Source of the DNA: Mycobacterium sp. IDR2000157661
Lineage (GTDB): Bacteria; Actinomycetota; Actinomycetes; Mycobacteriales; Mycobacteriaceae
Length of the DNA stretch: 64,000 nucleotides
Assembly (NCBI RefSeq): GCF_022317005.1
Contig: NZ_CP081006.1
Coordinates: forward strand, 2,170,001-2,234,000
Direction of reading: 5' to 3'
The notes under the pieces: model-generated
Told to the model about the DNA's origin: nothing
The model's database searches: none
Seen by the model: only the letters and a program-made list of their open reading frames with translations
Part shown: in pieces, positions 30,766 through 40,570 of the stretch
Position numbering within the stretch: the first letter of the stretch is position 1
Layout: every line of letters begins with the position of its first letter
Made by a program: the position numbers and the translations under genes

Positions 30766-31626
30766 TCAGGCGGGGACGAACTCCACACCGGCGAGCGCTA
30801 CGGCGTCATCGCGCTCCGGCGCGGTCACCGCCGCGACGAACCCGTCGCCATCCTTCCAGATGCTGGCCTTGAGGGTCTCGCCGGGAAACACGACGCCGGC
30901 GAACCGGGCACCGTAACTGCCAAGCAGTGACGTGTCCCCGTCGAGCAGCGTGTCGACCATCGCCTTGCACGTCATCCCGTAAGTGCACAGGCCGTGCAGG
31001 ATCGGCTTCGGAAAGCCGGCGGCGGCAGCGAAGTCTGGGTCGGAGTGCAACGGATTGCGGTCGCCGCACATCCGGTACAGCAGTGCCTGCTGTGGTGAAA
31101 CCGGAATGGCCAGTTCATAATCGGCGGGGCGCTGCGGCGGCTCCGACGACGTGGATGGTCCCCGCTCGCCGCCGAAACCGCCCTCGCCGCGAGCGAAGAT
31201 CGATCGCTTCTGCGTCCACAGCAGCGTCCCGTCCGGCGCGGTCACCGTGGTCTCCGACCAGATCACCGCGGCCTTGCCCTTGTCCCAGATGTCGGTGAAG
31301 CGCGTGACCGCCCGTCCGGTGCCAGACGGCGGAATGGGCCCGGGAACCGACACGGCTTCGCTCGCGTGCAGCACCTTGCTGAGCTCGATGTCGATGCCGG
31401 GGAACTTGACCGTCGGTGCCTCGGTCATGTGAAAACTCTGCGCGACGTTGGCGAACGTCGGGAGAACCTGCGGAGAGCCGTCGGCCAGATAGCGCAGCTC
31501 GCGCTTGTCCATGGGATCCATGCCCGCACCGAGCCCCAGGTGGTACAGCTGGATATCGCTGCTGTTCCAGGAGAATTCGGCCGCGGGAAGTTCGGCGCCG
31601 AGTGCTTCGTCGAGGTTGATCGGCAT
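30766..31626 (-). CDS. chsH3: MaoC-family enoyl-CoA hydratase ChsH3 (Rv3538-like)
   Basis: Double hot-dog hydratase-2 of 286 residues. The hydratase-2 motif is in the second half: YRMCGDRNPLHSDPDFAAA followed by GFPKPILHGLCTYG, with the catalytic Asp and His. In M. tuberculosis ChsH3 hydrates the C24 side-chain enoyl-CoA with opposite stereochemistry to EchA19. The ATG overlaps the kstD stop as TGATG, so it is cotranscribed with kstD from the KstR operator at 33310. Confidence 0.88.
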   Translation of the reverse strand: MPINLDEALGAELPAAEFSWNSSDIQLYHLGLGAGMDPMDKRELRYLADGSPQVLPTFANVAQSFHMTEAPTVKFPGIDIELSKVLHASEAVSVPGPIPPSGTGRAVTRFTDIWDKGKAAVIWSETTVTAPDGTLLWTQKRSIFARGEGGFGGERGPSTSSEPPQRPADYELAIPVSPQQALLYRMCGDRNPLHSDPDFAAAAGFPKPILHGLCTYGMTCKAMVDTLLDGDTSLLGSYGARFAGVVFPGETLKASIWKDGDGFVAAVTAPERDDAVALAGVEFVPA

Positions 31627-33308
31627 CAGTTATTCCCCGCCAAGTGCAGTGCCGCAAGATAACCGAAGGTCATCGCCGGACCGATGGTGCCGCCAGGGCC
31701 GGGGTAGGTGTGTCCCATTACCGGCGCGCTGGCGTTGCCCGCGGCGTAGAGGCCCTCGATGACCGACCCGTCGTCGCGAAGCGCGCGACCGTGCACATCG
31801 GTGACCACGCCGCCCTTGGTGCCCAGGTCGCCCGGCACCAACTTGGCCGCGTAGTACGGCGGTTGGCTGATCTCGCCGAGGTTCGGGTTCGGCTTGTTCG
31901 TCGGATCGCCGTAATAGCGGTCGTAGGCGCTCTCGCCGCGCTTGAAGTCTTCGTCGACGCCGGACCGGGCGAATCCGTTGAACCGCTCCACGGTGGCCTT
32001 GAACGCCTCGACGGGCAGACCGGTCTTGTCGGCCAACTCCTCGAGTGTGGCCGCGGTGACGATGACGCCCGACTCCAGCCACTTGCGCGGAACACGTTGT
32101 CCAGGTTGCAGCCCGGCGAAGATGTAGCGGTCGCGGTACTGCTGGTCGAACACCAGCCAGGCCGGGATGTTCTCCCCCGGTCCGGGACCCTGCCCGAACT
32201 GGCCGCCGTACATGTGGTGGCACGCCTCGACGTACGGCATAGATTCGTTCATGAACCGCTTGCCTGCCATGTTGACGATGATGGAGCCCGGTGAATTGCG
32301 TTCCGACAACGCAAACCACGGCGCACCGACGAGGGGAACCGTCGGTCCCCACCACGCGTCCTCCATGACGTCCAGCGCAGCGCCCAGCTTCTCGGCGGCG
32401 ATGATGCCGTCGCCGGTGTTGGCCACCGCGCCGACCGTCCACTCCGTGGTGATCGGGGCGCGCTGGTACTTCACCCGCATCTGCTCATTGTGCTCGAAGC
32501 CGCCCGAGCCCAGGATGACCCCGCGCCGGGCCCGAATCAGTTCGGGCTCCGCCGATTCCGGCGCGTTGGCATCTCTGACATAGATCCCGCGCACCACGCC
32601 GTCTTCGACATACAGGTCGGTCAAGGCGGTGTTCAGGCGCACGGGCACACCGGCCTCACGCAGGCCGATGCGCAACGGTGCGATCAACGCGCGCCCCATC
32701 CCCACCAAGTTCTTTCCCGTAGCCTTCGCCCAGACTGTACGCGCGCCGACCTTGAGGCTGCGCAACACCCCGTGCGGGTGGCGCTTGAGCTGGTTGAGCC
32801 GCACGTAGTCCTGCTGCATGACGACCACGTTGAGCGGGACCTTGCCGTAGGGCGGCTCGAGGCCGGCCAGGTCGGCGCCGAGCTTCTTGGCGTCGAACGG
32901 CCGGGGTTCGACGGAACGACCCGTCGGCTTTCCGCCCGGTGTCTCGGGGTAGTAGTCGGAGTAGCCCGGCACCCAGCAGAGCTTCAGCGGTGAGTGCTTC
33001 AAGACGAACGACAGCATCTCCGGGCCGCGCTCGAGGTAGGTGTCGATCTTCTCGGCGGGAACGACGTCGCCGATGATCGCGTGCAGGTAGGTGCGGGCGG
33101 CCTCGGCCGTGTCCTTCACGCCGTCGCGCTTGAGGACCTCGTTGTTGGGGATCCACACGCCGCCACCGGAGCGTGCAGTGGAACCGCCGTAGTGCGGAGC
33201 CTTCTCGACGACTACTGTGGAAAGTCCCTGGTGGGCCGCGGTGAGCGCAGCGACCATTCCGGCCGCGCCGCTGCCCACCACGACGACGTCGTAGTCCTGA
33301 CCAGTCAT
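31626..33308 (-). CDS. kstD: 3-ketosteroid delta1-dehydrogenase KstD
   Basis: FAD-dependent dehydrogenase of 560 residues that introduces the C1-C2 double bond in ring A, the step that with KshA opens ring B. It has the FAD motif VVVVGSGAAGMVAALTAA at the N terminus, STARSGGGVWIPNNEVL, the active-site region around MNESMPYVEACHHMYGG and the C-terminal MGHTYPGPGGTIGPAMTFGYLA. I start at the ATG at 33308 (MTGQDYD); the longer frame at 33377 would include the operator. The KstR operator ends 1 bp before this ATG, so the mRNA has almost no leader. Confidence 0.93.
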   Translation of the reverse strand: MTGQDYDVVVVGSGAAGMVAALTAAHQGLSTVVVEKAPHYGGSTARSGGGVWIPNNEVLKRDGVKDTAEAARTYLHAIIGDVVPAEKIDTYLERGPEMLSFVLKHSPLKLCWVPGYSDYYPETPGGKPTGRSVEPRPFDAKKLGADLAGLEPPYGKVPLNVVVMQQDYVRLNQLKRHPHGVLRSLKVGARTVWAKATGKNLVGMGRALIAPLRIGLREAGVPVRLNTALTDLYVEDGVVRGIYVRDANAPESAEPELIRARRGVILGSGGFEHNEQMRVKYQRAPITTEWTVGAVANTGDGIIAAEKLGAALDVMEDAWWGPTVPLVGAPWFALSERNSPGSIIVNMAGKRFMNESMPYVEACHHMYGGQFGQGPGPGENIPAWLVFDQQYRDRYIFAGLQPGQRVPRKWLESGVIVTAATLEELADKTGLPVEAFKATVERFNGFARSGVDEDFKRGESAYDRYYGDPTNKPNPNLGEISQPPYYAAKLVPGDLGTKGGVVTDVHGRALRDDGSVIEGLYAAGNASAPVMGHTYPGPGGTIGPAMTFGYLAALHLAGNN

Positions 33309-33309
33309 G

Positions 33310-33323
33310 TAGAACACGTTATA
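33310..33323. promoter_or_regulatory. KstR operator between kstD and hsaE
   Basis: TAGAACACGTTATA matches the KstR motif. It abuts the kstD start (33308) on the minus side and lies 58 bp before hsaE on the plus side. On the plus strand a TAGAAT box starts within the operator's last bases, a plausible -10 for hsaE. One site probably controls both directions. Confidence 0.88.
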
Positions 33324-33381
33324 GAATTGCCCGGCCGACCCACAACCGCGCCGGTCAACAGAACAAGGGGACGTCATAAGG

Positions 33382-34167
33382 ATGCTCAGTGATCAGGTGC
33401 GTCAGGAGCTGGCCGCCGACCTAGCGCAGGCCGAGCGCAGCCGCGTTCCCATCTCGCCGCTGACCGACGCGCACGCCGACATCGACGTCGTCGACGCCTA
33501 CGAGATCCAGCTGATCAACATCCGCCAGCGCGTCGCCGAGGGAGCCAAGATCATCGGCCACAAGGTGGGCCTGTCGTCGAAGGCCATGCAGCAGATGATG
33601 AACGTCGACGAACCGGACTACGGGCACTTGCTCGACGAGATGCGGGTTTTCGAAGAAAAGCCGGTCAAATCCGCCGACTACCTCTATCCGCGCGTCGAGG
33701 TCGAGGTCGGTTTCGTCCTGGCCGACGACCTGCCGGGCGCGGGCTGCACAGAAGACGACGTGCTCGCTGCCACGGCCGCGTTCGCGCCCGCCATCGAGCT
33801 GATCGACACCCGCATCAAGGACTGGAAGATCAAGCTCTGCGACACCATCGCCGACAACGCGTCGTCGGCGGGGTGGGTGCTCGGTGAGAACCGGGTGTCG
33901 CCGAAGGACATAGACATACGGGCCATCACCGCCACTTTGACCCGCAACGGTGAGGTGGTCGCCAAGGGCCGCAGCGACGCGGTGCTCGGCAACCCGGTGA
34001 CCGCGGTGGCCTGGCTGGCGCGCAAGGTCGAGAGCTTCGGGGTCCGCCTCAAGGCAGGCGACATCGTGTTACCCGGCTCGTGCACCAAGGCGTTCGACGC
34101 CACCCCCGGCGCCGACTACGTCGCAGACTTCGCCGGGCTCGGCTCGGTCCATTTGAGTTTCGAATAA
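33382..34167 (+). CDS. hsaE: 2-hydroxypenta-2,4-dienoate-type hydratase HsaE
   Basis: Hydratase of 261 residues of the fumarylacetoacetase-like MhpD family. HsaE adds water to 2-hydroxyhexa-2,4-dienoate, the four-ring-carbon fragment released by HsaD from ring A. Landmarks: IIGHKVGLSSKAMQQMM, PDYGHLLDEM, YLYPRVEVEVGFVLADDL, and LPGSCTKAFDATPGADYVADF. First gene of hsaE-hsaG-hsaF, downstream of the KstR operator at 33310. Confidence 0.93.
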   Translation: MLSDQVRQELAADLAQAERSRVPISPLTDAHADIDVVDAYEIQLINIRQRVAEGAKIIGHKVGLSSKAMQQMMNVDEPDYGHLLDEMRVFEEKPVKSADYLYPRVEVEVGFVLADDLPGAGCTEDDVLAATAAFAPAIELIDTRIKDWKIKLCDTIADNASSAGWVLGENRVSPKDIDIRAITATLTRNGEVVAKGRSDAVLGNPVTAVAWLARKVESFGVRLKAGDIVLPGSCTKAFDATPGADYVADFAGLGSVHLSFE

Positions 34168-34188
34168 CGAGGGGACGAGGGGATAGGC

Positions 34189-35118
34189 ATGGCGGACAAA
34201 GCCTCAGTCGCGATCGTCGGTTCGGGCAATATCAGCACCGACCTGATGTACAAATTGCTGCGCTCGGAATGGCTCGAGCCGCGCTGGATGATCGGTATCG
34301 ATCCGGAGAGCGAAGGGCTTGCCCGCGCGCGCAAGCTCGGTCTGGAGACGTCCCACGAAGGCGTGGACTGGCTGCTCGCGCGGAGCGAGAAGCCCGACAT
34401 GGTGTTCGAGGCCACCAGCGCCTATGTGCACCGCGACGCCGCTCCGAGGTACGCCGAGGCCGGCATCCGGGCCATCGACCTGACCCCGGCGGCGGTGGGT
34501 CCCGGCGTCATTCCGCCGGCCAACCTGCGCGAGCACCTCGACGCGCCGAACGTCAACATGGTCACCTGCGGCGGGCAGGCCACCATCCCGATCGTCTACG
34601 CGGTGAGCCGGGTGGTGGAGGTGCCCTACGGCGAGATCGTGGCGTCGGTGTCGTCGGCGTCGGCCGGGCCTGGCACGCGGGCGAACATCGACGAGTTCAC
34701 CAAGACCACGGCTGCCGGCGTGCAGAACATCGGCGGCGCGCAGCGCGGCAAGGCGATCATCATCCTGAACCCGGCCGAGCCGCCGATGATCATGCGCGAC
34801 ACGATCTTCTGTGCGATTCCCGAGGATGCGGACCGCGAGGCGATCGCTCAGTCGATCCGTGACGTCGTCGCCGAGGTGCAGACGTATGTGCCCGGCTACC
34901 GCCTGCTCAACGACCCGCAGTTCGACGACCCCTCGATGAACTCCGGCGGCCAGGCCGTCGTCACCACGTTCATCGAAGTGGAGGGTGCGGGCGACTATCT
35001 GCCGCCCTACGCTGGAAACCTGGACATCATGACCGCAGCGGCGGCCAAGGTGGGCGAGGAGATCGCCAAGGAAAAGGCCGGGGCGTCCCTCTCCGCATCG
35101 ACAGGAGGCCAGGCATGA
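34189..35118 (+). CDS. hsaG: acylating acetaldehyde/propanal dehydrogenase HsaG
   Basis: CoA-acylating aldehyde dehydrogenase of 309 residues. It forms a channelling complex with HsaF and converts propanal to propionyl-CoA with NAD+. The N terminus has the NAD motif [17 protein letters not shown]; the catalytic Cys127 is in [13 protein letters not shown]. It overlaps hsaF by 4 bp (ATGA), as usual for the two partners. Confidence 0.94.
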   Translation: MADKASVAIVGSGNISTDLMYKLLRSEWLEPRWMIGIDPESEGLARARKLGLETSHEGVDWLLARSEKPDMVFEATSAYVHRDAAPRYAEAGIRAIDLTPAAVGPGVIPPANLREHLDAPNVNMVTCGGQATIPIVYAVSRVVEVPYGEIVASVSSASAGPGTRANIDEFTKTTAAGVQNIGGAQRGKAIIILNPAEPPMIMRDTIFCAIPEDADREAIAQSIRDVVAEVQTYVPGYRLLNDPQFDDPSMNSGGQAVVTTFIEVEGAGDYLPPYAGNLDIMTAAAAKVGEEIAKEKAGASLSASTGGQA

Positions 35119-36167
35119 GCACCGAGGACATCTACTTCAACCCGATCTGGGACGTCCGGATGACGGACACCTCGCTGCGCGACGGCAGTCACCACAAGCG
35201 TCACCAGTTCACCAAGGACGAAGTGCACGCGATCGTCGCCGCGTTGGACGCCGCCGGCGTGCCGGTCATCGAGGTGACCCACGGCGACGGTCTGGGCGGG
35301 TCGAGCTTCAACTACGGCTTCTCCAAGACCCCCGAGCAGGAGCTGATCAAGTTGGCGGCCGAGACCGCCAAGGAGTCCAAGATCGCGTTCCTGATGCTTC
35401 CGGGTGTGGGGACCAAGGAGGACATCAAGCAGGCGCAGAACAACGGCGGGTCGATCTGCCGCATCGCCACCCACTGCACCGAGGCCGACGTCTCGATCCA
35501 GCACTTCGGCCTGGCCCGTGAACTCGGCCTGGAGACCGTCGGCTTCCTGATGATGAGCCACACGATCCCGCCCGAGAAGCTGGCGGCGCAGGCGCGCATC
35601 ATGGCCGATGCCGGCTGTCAGTGCGTGTACGTCGTCGACTCGGCGGGCGCGCTGGTCCTCGAGGGGGTGCGGGACCGGGTCGCGGCGCTGGTGGCCGAAC
35701 TCGGCGACGACGCGCAGGTCGGCTTTCATGGCCACGAGAATCTGGGTCTCGGCGTGGCGAACTCCATCGAGGCCGTGCGCGCGGGCGCCAAGCAGATCGA
35801 CGGCTCGTGCCGCCGGTTCGGTGCCGGCGCGGGCAACGCCCCCGTCGAGGCGCTGATCGGCGTGTTCGACAAGATCGGCGTGAAGACCGGCATCGACTTC
35901 TTCGACATCGCCGACGCGGCCGAAGAGGTCGTCGCGCCCGCGATGCCCGCCGAGTGCCTGCTCGACCGCAACGCGCTCATCATGGGCTACTCGGGGGTGT
36001 ACTCGAGCTTCCTCAAGCATGCGATCCGCCAGTCGGAGCGCTACGGCGTGCCCGCCCACAAGCTGCTGCACCGGGCAGGCCAGCGCAAGTTGATCGGCGG
36101 CCAGGAGGACCAGCTCATCGACATCGCGCTGGAAATCAAGCGGGAGATGGACAGCGCGTCGACATAG
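35115..36167 (+). CDS. hsaF: 4-hydroxy-2-oxohexanoate aldolase HsaF
   Basis: DRE-TIM metallolyase-type aldolase of 350 residues, producing pyruvate and propanal. Metal and catalytic region [15 protein letters not shown] is near residue 18, followed by [29 protein letters not shown] with the metal His residues, and the C-terminal communication domain [16 protein letters not shown]. It ends the hsaE-G-F operon, 9 bp short of the convergent GH26-like gene. Confidence 0.94.
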   Translation: MSTEDIYFNPIWDVRMTDTSLRDGSHHKRHQFTKDEVHAIVAALDAAGVPVIEVTHGDGLGGSSFNYGFSKTPEQELIKLAAETAKESKIAFLMLPGVGTKEDIKQAQNNGGSICRIATHCTEADVSIQHFGLARELGLETVGFLMMSHTIPPEKLAAQARIMADAGCQCVYVVDSAGALVLEGVRDRVAALVAELGDDAQVGFHGHENLGLGVANSIEAVRAGAKQIDGSCRRFGAGAGNAPVEALIGVFDKIGVKTGIDFFDIADAAEEVVAPAMPAECLLDRNALIMGYSGVYSSFLKHAIRQSERYGVPAHKLLHRAGQRKLIGGQEDQLIDIALEIKREMDSAST

Positions 36168-36176
36168 CGCGAAAGC

Positions 36177-37145
36177 TCAGCGCCCGGTGTGCTTGGCCAC
36201 CGACTGCTTGAACGCCTCCTGCGCGTGCGGTGACGAGTTGAACCGCCAGTCGCGCTCCTTGACGGCCTGGAACCACACCAATCCGGTCACCCGACCCTGG
36301 GTGGCCAGGTAATCGAACAGACCGTAGATCCAGTCGGCCTTGTCGGTGCCGCTGCGCGGTCCCTCCACGCTCGCCGTCTCGGCAATCAGGATGTCGTGGC
36401 GCGGGTCGAGCCGGCGGAGCTGCACCAGGCTCTCGCCGAAGATCTCGGCGGCGCTGCGCCAGCTCTTGCCGTCGCCGTCGCCCCAGTTGTAGCCGTCCAG
36501 GCCGAGCAGGTCAACGGCGTCCTCCCCCGGGAATGCGGCCGCCATGTCATCGAGCCGCTCGGAGGACGCGTCGGGACACCACATGAACTCGACGTTGCCC
36601 GCCCCCGCGCGGCGGAACAGATCGCGCACGTGCCGCCACGCCTGGGCCGATTCCGCGGCGGTGTTGCCGTTGACGCCGATCGACCATGGGTAATAGGAGC
36701 TGTTCATCTCGTGGCTCGTCCGCAGGATGACGGGCCGGCTCCACTCGGCCATGGTCCGTGCCCAGGCGTCGAGACGGCTGTCGAAATCGCCTGCCAGGAT
36801 GCGCCGCAAAGAGTAGTCCGGTTGTTCGGCGCCGGCGGCGGGCTGCCACAGCTCGAGCGTGAGGATCGGCGTGGCGCCGGCGTCGCTGATCTCGGCCAGC
36901 GACCCGATCGGCACCTGGTCGTTGATCGAGGCGAACCGCAACACGTAGCGGGGTGCCGCGTCGGCCATCTGCGTGACGACGGCCAGGTCACTGGATCCCG
37001 AGGAGTCGTCCGGCACGAAGACGCCCCAGTCGAGCCGATGCGGTGCGGTGGCGCCGTCGGGCTGCGCCGCGGGCTGGGCGGAGCAGGCCGTCACCGCCAG
37101 CAGGACGGCGGCGACGAGGCGGCGGGTACGGCGTGTGATGGGCAC
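36177..37145 (-). CDS. GH26-like glycoside hydrolase lipoprotein
   Basis: Secreted lipoprotein of 322 residues. The start GTG at 37145 gives a short signal peptide (ITRRTRRLVAAVLLAVTAC) with lipobox VTAC. The mature part looks like glycoside hydrolase family 26: LRTSHEMNSSYYPWSIG carries the likely acid/base Glu, WCPDASS and DLLGLDGYNWGDG form the barrel strands, and ILIAETASVEG carries the likely nucleophile Glu. Family members act on beta-mannans or mixed-linkage glucans; the mycobacterial substrate is unknown. Divergent from the RqlH-type helicase gene. It is not part of the steroid regulon by any motif seen. Confidence 0.75.
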   Translation of the reverse strand: MPITRRTRRLVAAVLLAVTACSAQPAAQPDGATAPHRLDWGVFVPDDSSGSSDLAVVTQMADAAPRYVLRFASINDQVPIGSLAEISDAGATPILTLELWQPAAGAEQPDYSLRRILAGDFDSRLDAWARTMAEWSRPVILRTSHEMNSSYYPWSIGVNGNTAAESAQAWRHVRDLFRRAGAGNVEFMWCPDASSERLDDMAAAFPGEDAVDLLGLDGYNWGDGDGKSWRSAAEIFGESLVQLRRLDPRHDILIAETASVEGPRSGTDKADWIYGLFDYLATQGRVTGLVWFQAVKERDWRFNSSPHAQEAFKQSVAKHTGR

Positions 37146-37188
37146 ACCCCAGCATTCCCCGTCGGACCCGACCTGCACCATGGGGGCC

Positions 37189-39267
37189 ATGACCACCCGC
37201 GACGACGCGCAGGAAATCCTCGAACAGCTGGCCGGTCCGACGGCGCAGCTGCGCGACGATCAGTGGACGGCCATCGAGGCCCTTGTCGTGCAGCGCCGAC
37301 GGGCGCTGGTGGTGCAGCGCACCGGATGGGGCAAGTCCGCGGTGTACTTCATCTCCGCCAAGCTGCTGCGGGCGAAGGGGCACGGCGCCACCGTCATCGT
37401 CTCGCCTCTGCTGGCGTTGATGCGCAATCAGGTGGCCGCCGCCGAGCGTGCGGGGGTTCGCGCCGCGACCATCAACTCGAGCAACGTCGCCGACTGGGCC
37501 GAGATCCACGACCGCGTCCGGTCGGGAGATCTGGACGTGCTGCTCGTCAGCCCGGAACGACTCAACAACCCCGACTTCCGCGACCAGGTGCTACCCGCGC
37601 TGGCGCGCGACGCGGGGCTGGTGGTGGTGGACGAGGCGCACTGCGTGTCGGACTGGGGCCACGACTTTCGGCCCGACTACCGGCGAATCCGCACGCTGGT
37701 GAGCGAGTTGGGGGCCGACGTCCCGGTGCTGGCGACCACGGCCACGGCGAACGACCGGGTCGTCGACGATGTCGCGCAGCAACTGGGTGTCGGCGGTCAG
37801 GACACGCTGGTGCTGCGCGGCGGCCTCGACCGCGAATCGCTGCGACTGTCGGTGGTGGCGGCCGGCGGTCCGGCACAGCGTGCGGCTTGGCTTGCCGCAC
37901 ATATCGATTCGCTGCCCGGTTCGGGGATCGTCTACACCCTGACCGTCGCCCAGGCACACGATGTCGCCACCCTCCTTCGGGAGCAGGGACACCGGGTGGC
38001 GGCATACACCGGGGCCACCGAGGCCGCCGAACGCGAACAACTCGAAGCCGACCTGCTGGCCAACCGGGTCAAGGCGCTCGTCGCGACCTCGGCGCTGGGC
38101 ATGGGTTTCGACAAGCCCGACCTCGGCTTCGTGGTGCACCTGGGCGCGCCGTCCTCGCCGATCGCGTACTACCAGCAGGTGGGCCGGGCCGGGCGGTCGA
38201 CGGACAGCGCGGCGGTGATCCTGCTGCCCGGCCGCGAGGACCAGGACGTGTGGCGCTACTTCGCCTCCGTCGCATTCCCGTCGGAAGCCATGGTGCGCAG
38301 CGTGATTCGTGCTCTTGACGCTGAGCGTCCGCAGTCGACACAGGCCCTCGAGCCGCTCGTCGACCTCGGCCGGACCCGGCTGGAGATGGTACTCAAGGTG
38401 CTCGACGTCGACGGCGCGGTGCGGCGGTTGAAGGGCGGCTGGGTCGCCACCGGGCAGGCATGGGAGTACGACGAGCCGCGTTACCGCAAACTGGACGAGG
38501 CCCGCAGACGTGAACAGCAGGCGATGTTGGACTACCAGACGACCGACGGATGCCGGATGGCATTCCTGCGCAGGCAGTTGGACGACCCGTCGCTGCACGA
38601 GGGCGACCGGTGCGGGCGCTGCGACAACTGCACCGGAGTGCGCCCCAGCGGCCACGTCGACGAGGGTGCGGCCGAAGAGACGCGGCAACGGCTGATGCGG
38701 CCGGGTGTCGAACTCGCCCCGCGCAAGCAGTGGCCGTCCGGCCTGGGAAAGCTCGGCGTCGACCTGAGCGGCAAGATCGGCGACGGCCCCGCCGAAGGGC
38801 GGGCCATCGGCCGGCTCACCGACCTGGGATGGGGTCCGCGGTTACGGCGCCTGCTCGAAGAACCCGACGGTGGCGTGCCCGACGACCTCGTCCAGGCCGC
38901 GGTGAAGGTGCTCGCGTCGTGGAACTGGGCGGTCCGGCCGACCGCGGTGATGACCATGGACTCCGAGCGCCATCCGCAGCTGCTCGCATCGCTGGCCGCC
39001 GAACTTGCGCGCCTCGGCAAGCTGACCGATCTCGGGATCCTGCGGTACGCGCCTGATCGCAAGCCGGTCACCGCGGCGAACTCGGCGTTCCGGGTGGCGG
39101 CCCTGACCGGAGCCTGGACTCCGCCTTCCCCGATCCCCGGGGGCGGCCCGGTGCTGCTGGTCGACGACCTGTTCGACACCGGTTGGACGATGACGATGGC
39201 CGCTCGCCTGGTGCGGGCGGCGGGGGTCTCCGAGGTGTTGCCGTTCACCATCGCCAGCACCGGCTGA
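37189..39267 (+). CDS. rqlH: RecQ-like helicase with C-terminal phosphoribosyltransferase-like domain (RqlH type)
   Basis: DNA helicase of about 692 residues. The RecQ-like ATPase core shows RTGWGKSAVYF (motif I), VVVDEAHCVSDWGHDFRPDY (motif II), TATAND (III) and QQVGRAGRSTD (VI). After a linker come the zinc ligands CRMAF and RCGRCDNCTG. The C-terminal 130 residues end with VLLVDDLFDTGWTMTMAARL, a PRPP-binding-type motif of phosphoribosyltransferase folds as in ComF. This layout, without HRDC, matches the mycobacterial RqlH clade, a 3'-5' translocase. Start ATG 37189 chosen; 37180 is also possible. Confidence 0.85.
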   Translation: MTTRDDAQEILEQLAGPTAQLRDDQWTAIEALVVQRRRALVVQRTGWGKSAVYFISAKLLRAKGHGATVIVSPLLALMRNQVAAAERAGVRAATINSSNVADWAEIHDRVRSGDLDVLLVSPERLNNPDFRDQVLPALARDAGLVVVDEAHCVSDWGHDFRPDYRRIRTLVSELGADVPVLATTATANDRVVDDVAQQLGVGGQDTLVLRGGLDRESLRLSVVAAGGPAQRAAWLAAHIDSLPGSGIVYTLTVAQAHDVATLLREQGHRVAAYTGATEAAEREQLEADLLANRVKALVATSALGMGFDKPDLGFVVHLGAPSSPIAYYQQVGRAGRSTDSAAVILLPGREDQDVWRYFASVAFPSEAMVRSVIRALDAERPQSTQALEPLVDLGRTRLEMVLKVLDVDGAVRRLKGGWVATGQAWEYDEPRYRKLDEARRREQQAMLDYQTTDGCRMAFLRRQLDDPSLHEGDRCGRCDNCTGVRPSGHVDEGAAEETRQRLMRPGVELAPRKQWPSGLGKLGVDLSGKIGDGPAEGRAIGRLTDLGWGPRLRRLLEEPDGGVPDDLVQAAVKVLASWNWAVRPTAVMTMDSERHPQLLASLAAELARLGKLTDLGILRYAPDRKPVTAANSAFRVAALTGAWTPPSPIPGGGPVLLVDDLFDTGWTMTMAARLVRAAGVSEVLPFTIASTG

Positions 39268-39276
39268 CCCACCGCC

Positions 39277-39297
39277 GCGCTGGGGTTTCTCCAGCGC
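39277..39297. terminator. bidirectional hairpin between rqlH and glycosyltransferase
   Basis: Perfect 7-bp stem GCGCTGG/CCAGCGC with a 7-base loop GGTTTCT in the 42-bp gap between two convergent stops. The left half, GCGCTGGGGTTT, is repeated directly at 39296-39307. No long T tract follows, as is usual in mycobacteria. Likely terminates both genes. Confidence 0.5.
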
Positions 39298-39309
39298 GCT
39301 GGGGTTTGT

Positions 39310-40527
39310 TCAGCACTGGGTGGGGACCGACCCGACCAGTTCGAACAGCCGGGCCGCAGCGGCGGCGGCGCCGTCGGTGCGGATGTCCGGTGCGAGCGCA
39401 TGGGCGCGTGCGCGGGTGTCCGCCGTGAGCGAGGCCTGCAACGCATCCGCCAGCGACTCGGCCGTCGGGACGGACACGTCGTGCGCGGCACCGATACCCA
39501 GCTCGGCCACGCGTCGCGCCCAGTACGGCTGATCTGCGAACTGCGGCACCACCACCTGCGGCACACCTGCGCGGGCGGCCGCGGTGGTGGTGCCGGCCCC
39601 GCCGTGATGGATGACGGCGGCCACCCGCGGGAAGAGCCGCTGGTGGTTGACCTCGTCGACGGTGATGCAGTCGGCGCCGTCGTCGACCGGCGCGAGACCC
39701 GCCCAACTGCGGGCCAGCACGACCCGGCGGCCGTGGGCCCGAGCGGCGTCGATGGCCGCGCGCGCCAACTCCACGGGCGCCCGCACGCTGCCCGTGCCGA
39801 CGAACACCGGCGGCGGCCCGGAGTCGAGGAAGGCCAGCAGGTCATCCGGCAGGGGTCGCCGATCGGGAAGCAGCCAGGCGCCGGTGCGGACGACGTCGAA
39901 GCCCGGCGACCCAGGCCACGGCGCCAGCGTCGGGTCGGCGGCCAGCCACGGCGTGTCGGTGAAGACGTGGTCGCGGACATTGTCGACCGGTGGGAGTCCG
40001 AGCGCGGCCCGGCCCTCGTTGAGGGGCTCGCGATACAGCGCATTCACCCGCTCTGCGTCGATCTCCCACAGCGTGGCGGTGTCGGTCTCGCCGGGGGGAA
40101 ACGGTTTGCCCGGTCGCGGCAGCGGGGTCTGATGCGGCGACGGGATGCTGCCGGTGTGCAGCATCGCGCAGACGTAGCGTGCGCCGTGGTACTCCGCAAC
40201 GGACCGCACCCCGGCGGGCATCAGACCGCTGGCCACCACCGCGTCGCACCCCTCGGCGGCAGCCGCCACGGTCTCGAATTGCAACGCGACCAATCTGGCC
40301 GCCGTTGCCGGTGCGTCCGCGGGTGTCGCCGGCTTCGCGCCGTGCAGAAAGTCGCGGATCGGATCGCCAAGCGCTGTCAGGGATACCTTGGCCCGGTCGG
40401 CGAGATCGGAGAAGTCCGGTGGCGCGCAGAGTCGCACGTCGGCGCCCATCCCGCCTAGCCGCAACGCCAGCGCCGCCATCGGTTCGACGTCGCCGCGGGA
40501 TCCCCATGTGGCCAGACATACTCGCAT
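39310..40527 (-). CDS. GT1-family UDP/dTDP-glycosyltransferase
   Basis: GT-B glycosyltransferase of 405 residues resembling mycobacterial Rv1524/Rv1526c and glycopeptide glycosyltransferases. The N-terminal MRVCLATWGSRGDVEPMAAL and the donor-site block FPRVAAVIHHGGAGTTTAAARAG plus PQFADQPYWARRV are diagnostic. It would transfer a sugar from a nucleotide donor to a lipid or small-molecule acceptor in the cytosol; the acceptor cannot be told. The ATG at 40527 is preceded by GGAG at 8 bp. The leader contains a strong hairpin at 40571-40600. Confidence 0.82.
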   Translation of the reverse strand: MRVCLATWGSRGDVEPMAALALRLGGMGADVRLCAPPDFSDLADRAKVSLTALGDPIRDFLHGAKPATPADAPATAARLVALQFETVAAAAEGCDAVVASGLMPAGVRSVAEYHGARYVCAMLHTGSIPSPHQTPLPRPGKPFPPGETDTATLWEIDAERVNALYREPLNEGRAALGLPPVDNVRDHVFTDTPWLAADPTLAPWPGSPGFDVVRTGAWLLPDRRPLPDDLLAFLDSGPPPVFVGTGSVRAPVELARAAIDAARAHGRRVVLARSWAGLAPVDDGADCITVDEVNHQRLFPRVAAVIHHGGAGTTTAAARAGVPQVVVPQFADQPYWARRVAELGIGAAHDVSVPTAESLADALQASLTADTRARAHALAPDIRTDGAAAAAARLFELVGSVPTQC

Positions 40528-40570
40528 TCGATCAACTCCAATCCGTCCGGTGTGGTTGCCGGACAGCGAT

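Noticed and set aside
33309..33377. Longer kstD start at 33377
   Set aside because: Would add 23 unconserved residues and translate through the KstR operator; MTGQDYDVVVVGSGAAG matches the usual N terminus.
36396..38318. 640-codon plus-strand frame across the GH26-like and helicase genes
   Set aside because: Antisense to the first and out of frame with the second; Arg/Gly/Ala-rich shadow.
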